From: UBA2336 sp964597075
GTDB taxonomy: Bacteria > Bacteroidota > Bacteroidia > Cytophagales > Cyclobacteriaceae
NCBI GenBank assembly: GCA_964597075.1
Contig: CAZQXC010000163.1
Location: 1-5,058, forward strand
Reading direction: 5' to 3'
Length of the DNA: 5,058 nt
Under the pieces are notes generated by a model, which saw only the letters and a program-made list of their open reading frames with translations, was not told the origin of the DNA and searched no databases. Shown here piece by piece: positions 4,263 through 5,058 of this stretch; within the stretch, counting starts at the first letter, position 1, and each line of letters starts with the position of its first letter. Both the position numbers and the translations under genes were made by a program.

Positions 4263-5058
4263 ATGAAAAAGCTATCTCCTACCCTCCAGGTTTCGCTGGT
4301 TCTTACCTTTATTCTGATCCTTAATCTTAACGGCTTTACGCAGGATTTATACACTGCGCGTGGATACTGGGTAGAGTCGAATAAGGAAACTTATCGCAAA
4401 ATCAAACAGAAAGAAAAGGTTGAGGATGCATTATCTGAAAACGAAAGGCTTTACCTGGCCGACTATGAAGTTTACCTGGCCAATTATTACCAGCGACTTT
4501 CCGAAGAAGAGAAAGTTCGGTACGAACAAATGAAACTGGAATGGGATAGAGAAATAGCCGCACCCAAAAAACCAGAAGTAGTTAAGGAGGAATTTGAATG
4601 GCGAGGCCGAGACCGATTTGTTAACGGTCTGTATGGTGTTGTTTATGGAACCAGCCTGGTGGTGGTTGCTGAAATTGATGGTGCAGGGGCTGCAGCCATT
4701 CCGTTGCTAACCGGTGGTTTATGGGTCTTAGGCCCGGTCTTTAATCCAAAAAAATATGAATCCATTGACCGATCTGTGCTTCGGGCCAGCAACACTGGAA
4801 AGTTTCTGGGATTAGGCTACGGTGCCTCCCTAGGGTTATTGCTTGGTGGCGATTCTGACAATACGGGTAAACTTGCCTTCGGACTTGCCACCGTGGGCAG
4901 TATTACATTAGGTGAGGTAGGATTTCAGCTCCAGAAAAGGAAGAATTATTCGGAAGGTCATATAGAATTAATACGGCATTATGGAATTGCAGGGCCCTGG
5001 CTGGGACTTGCCGGATTGACGGCCACAAATTCTGACAATGTCAATTTATATGGAGCCT
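4263..5058 (+). CDS. Exported protein with charged helical region and glycine-rich hydrophobic segments (runs off right edge)
   Basis: The frame is open from the ATG at 4263 to the window end, giving 265 complete codons with no stop. Residues 1-27 form a signal peptide (KKLSP, then a hydrophobic run SLVLTFILIL, then NLNGFTQ), so the protein is exported. Residues 28-118 are strongly charged and helical (for example YRKIKQKEKVEDALSENERL at 44-63 and EEEKVRYEQMKLEWDREI at 81-98), possibly a coiled coil. From residue 120 the character changes to glycine-rich, mildly hydrophobic segments: about 120-137, 140-161, 179-195, 203-219 and 240-254, separated by polar loops such as NPKKYESIDRS and GGDSDNTGK. 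These could be membrane-inserting helices or glycine-zipper hairpins in the outer envelope. A loop with Ser-Asp-Asn occurs twice (198-200, 257-259), each after a glycine-rich hydrophobic run, hinting at an internal repeat. Family unknown; the start is fixed by the signal peptide. Confidence 0.8.
   Translation, partial: MKKLSPTLQVSLVLTFILILNLNGFTQDLYTARGYWVESNKETYRKIKQKEKVEDALSENERLYLADYEVYLANYYQRLSEEEKVRYEQMKLEWDREIAAPKKPEVVKEEFEWRGRDRFVNGLYGVVYGTSLVVVAEIDGAGAAAIPLLTGGLWVLGPVFNPKKYESIDRSVLRASNTGKFLGLGYGASLGLLLGGDSDNTGKLAFGLATVGSITLGEVGFQLQKRKNYSEGHIELIRHYGIAGPWLGLAGLTATNSDNVNLYGA

Noticed and set aside
1..5058. A defence island, toxin-antitoxin pair, CRISPR array or mobile element
   Set aside because: No nuclease, helicase, transposase, integrase or array repeats are seen; the small genes at 1435-1987 lack toxin or antitoxin features beyond size and pairing.

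Overview
The window looks like ordinary chromosomal DNA from a member of the Bacteroidota, probably the Cytophagales or Cyclobacteriaceae. This is inferred from moderate GC, start codons almost without Shine-Dalgarno sequences, TAnnTTTG-type promoter boxes upstream of several genes, and exported proteins whose signal peptides end in Ala-Gln or Thr-Gln. No rRNA, tRNA, CRISPR array, transposase or integrase is visible.

Layout: (1) bases 1-259, minus strand: the start of an exported protein that continues beyond the left edge. (2) Bases 337-1286, plus strand: two genes, a DUF2007-type protein fused to a split zinc ribbon with a hydrophobic segment, then a TIGR00725/LOG-like Rossmann-fold nucleotide-binding protein. 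(3) Bases 1288-1407, minus strand: a 39-codon open stretch with no start codon that reads like the end of a lost gene. (4) Bases 1435-1987, minus strand: two tightly spaced small membrane-protein genes, with a strong AT-rich palindrome and a candidate promoter just upstream. (5) Bases 2100-3535, minus strand: a DinB-superfamily protein downstream of an exported protein of unknown function. (6) Bases 3690-4025, minus strand: a small, all-helical cytoplasmic protein of unknown function. (7) Bases 4263-5058, plus strand: the start of a larger exported protein with a charged helical region followed by glycine-rich hydrophobic segments, running off the right edge.

Only two genes can be placed in known families with confidence (DinB and TIGR00725/LOG-like), and a third (DUF2007) fairly safely. 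The others have visible architecture but no recognised function. Nothing here amounts to a recognisable defence, mobile or biosynthetic system. The points most worth checking are the palindrome at 1990-2016, the gene remnant at 1288-1407, the fused architecture of the DUF2007 protein, and the possible short open frames in the two gene-poor gaps near 3545-3706 and 4112-4174. The longest stretch without a confident gene is about 237 bases (4026-4262); its contents are listed separately.
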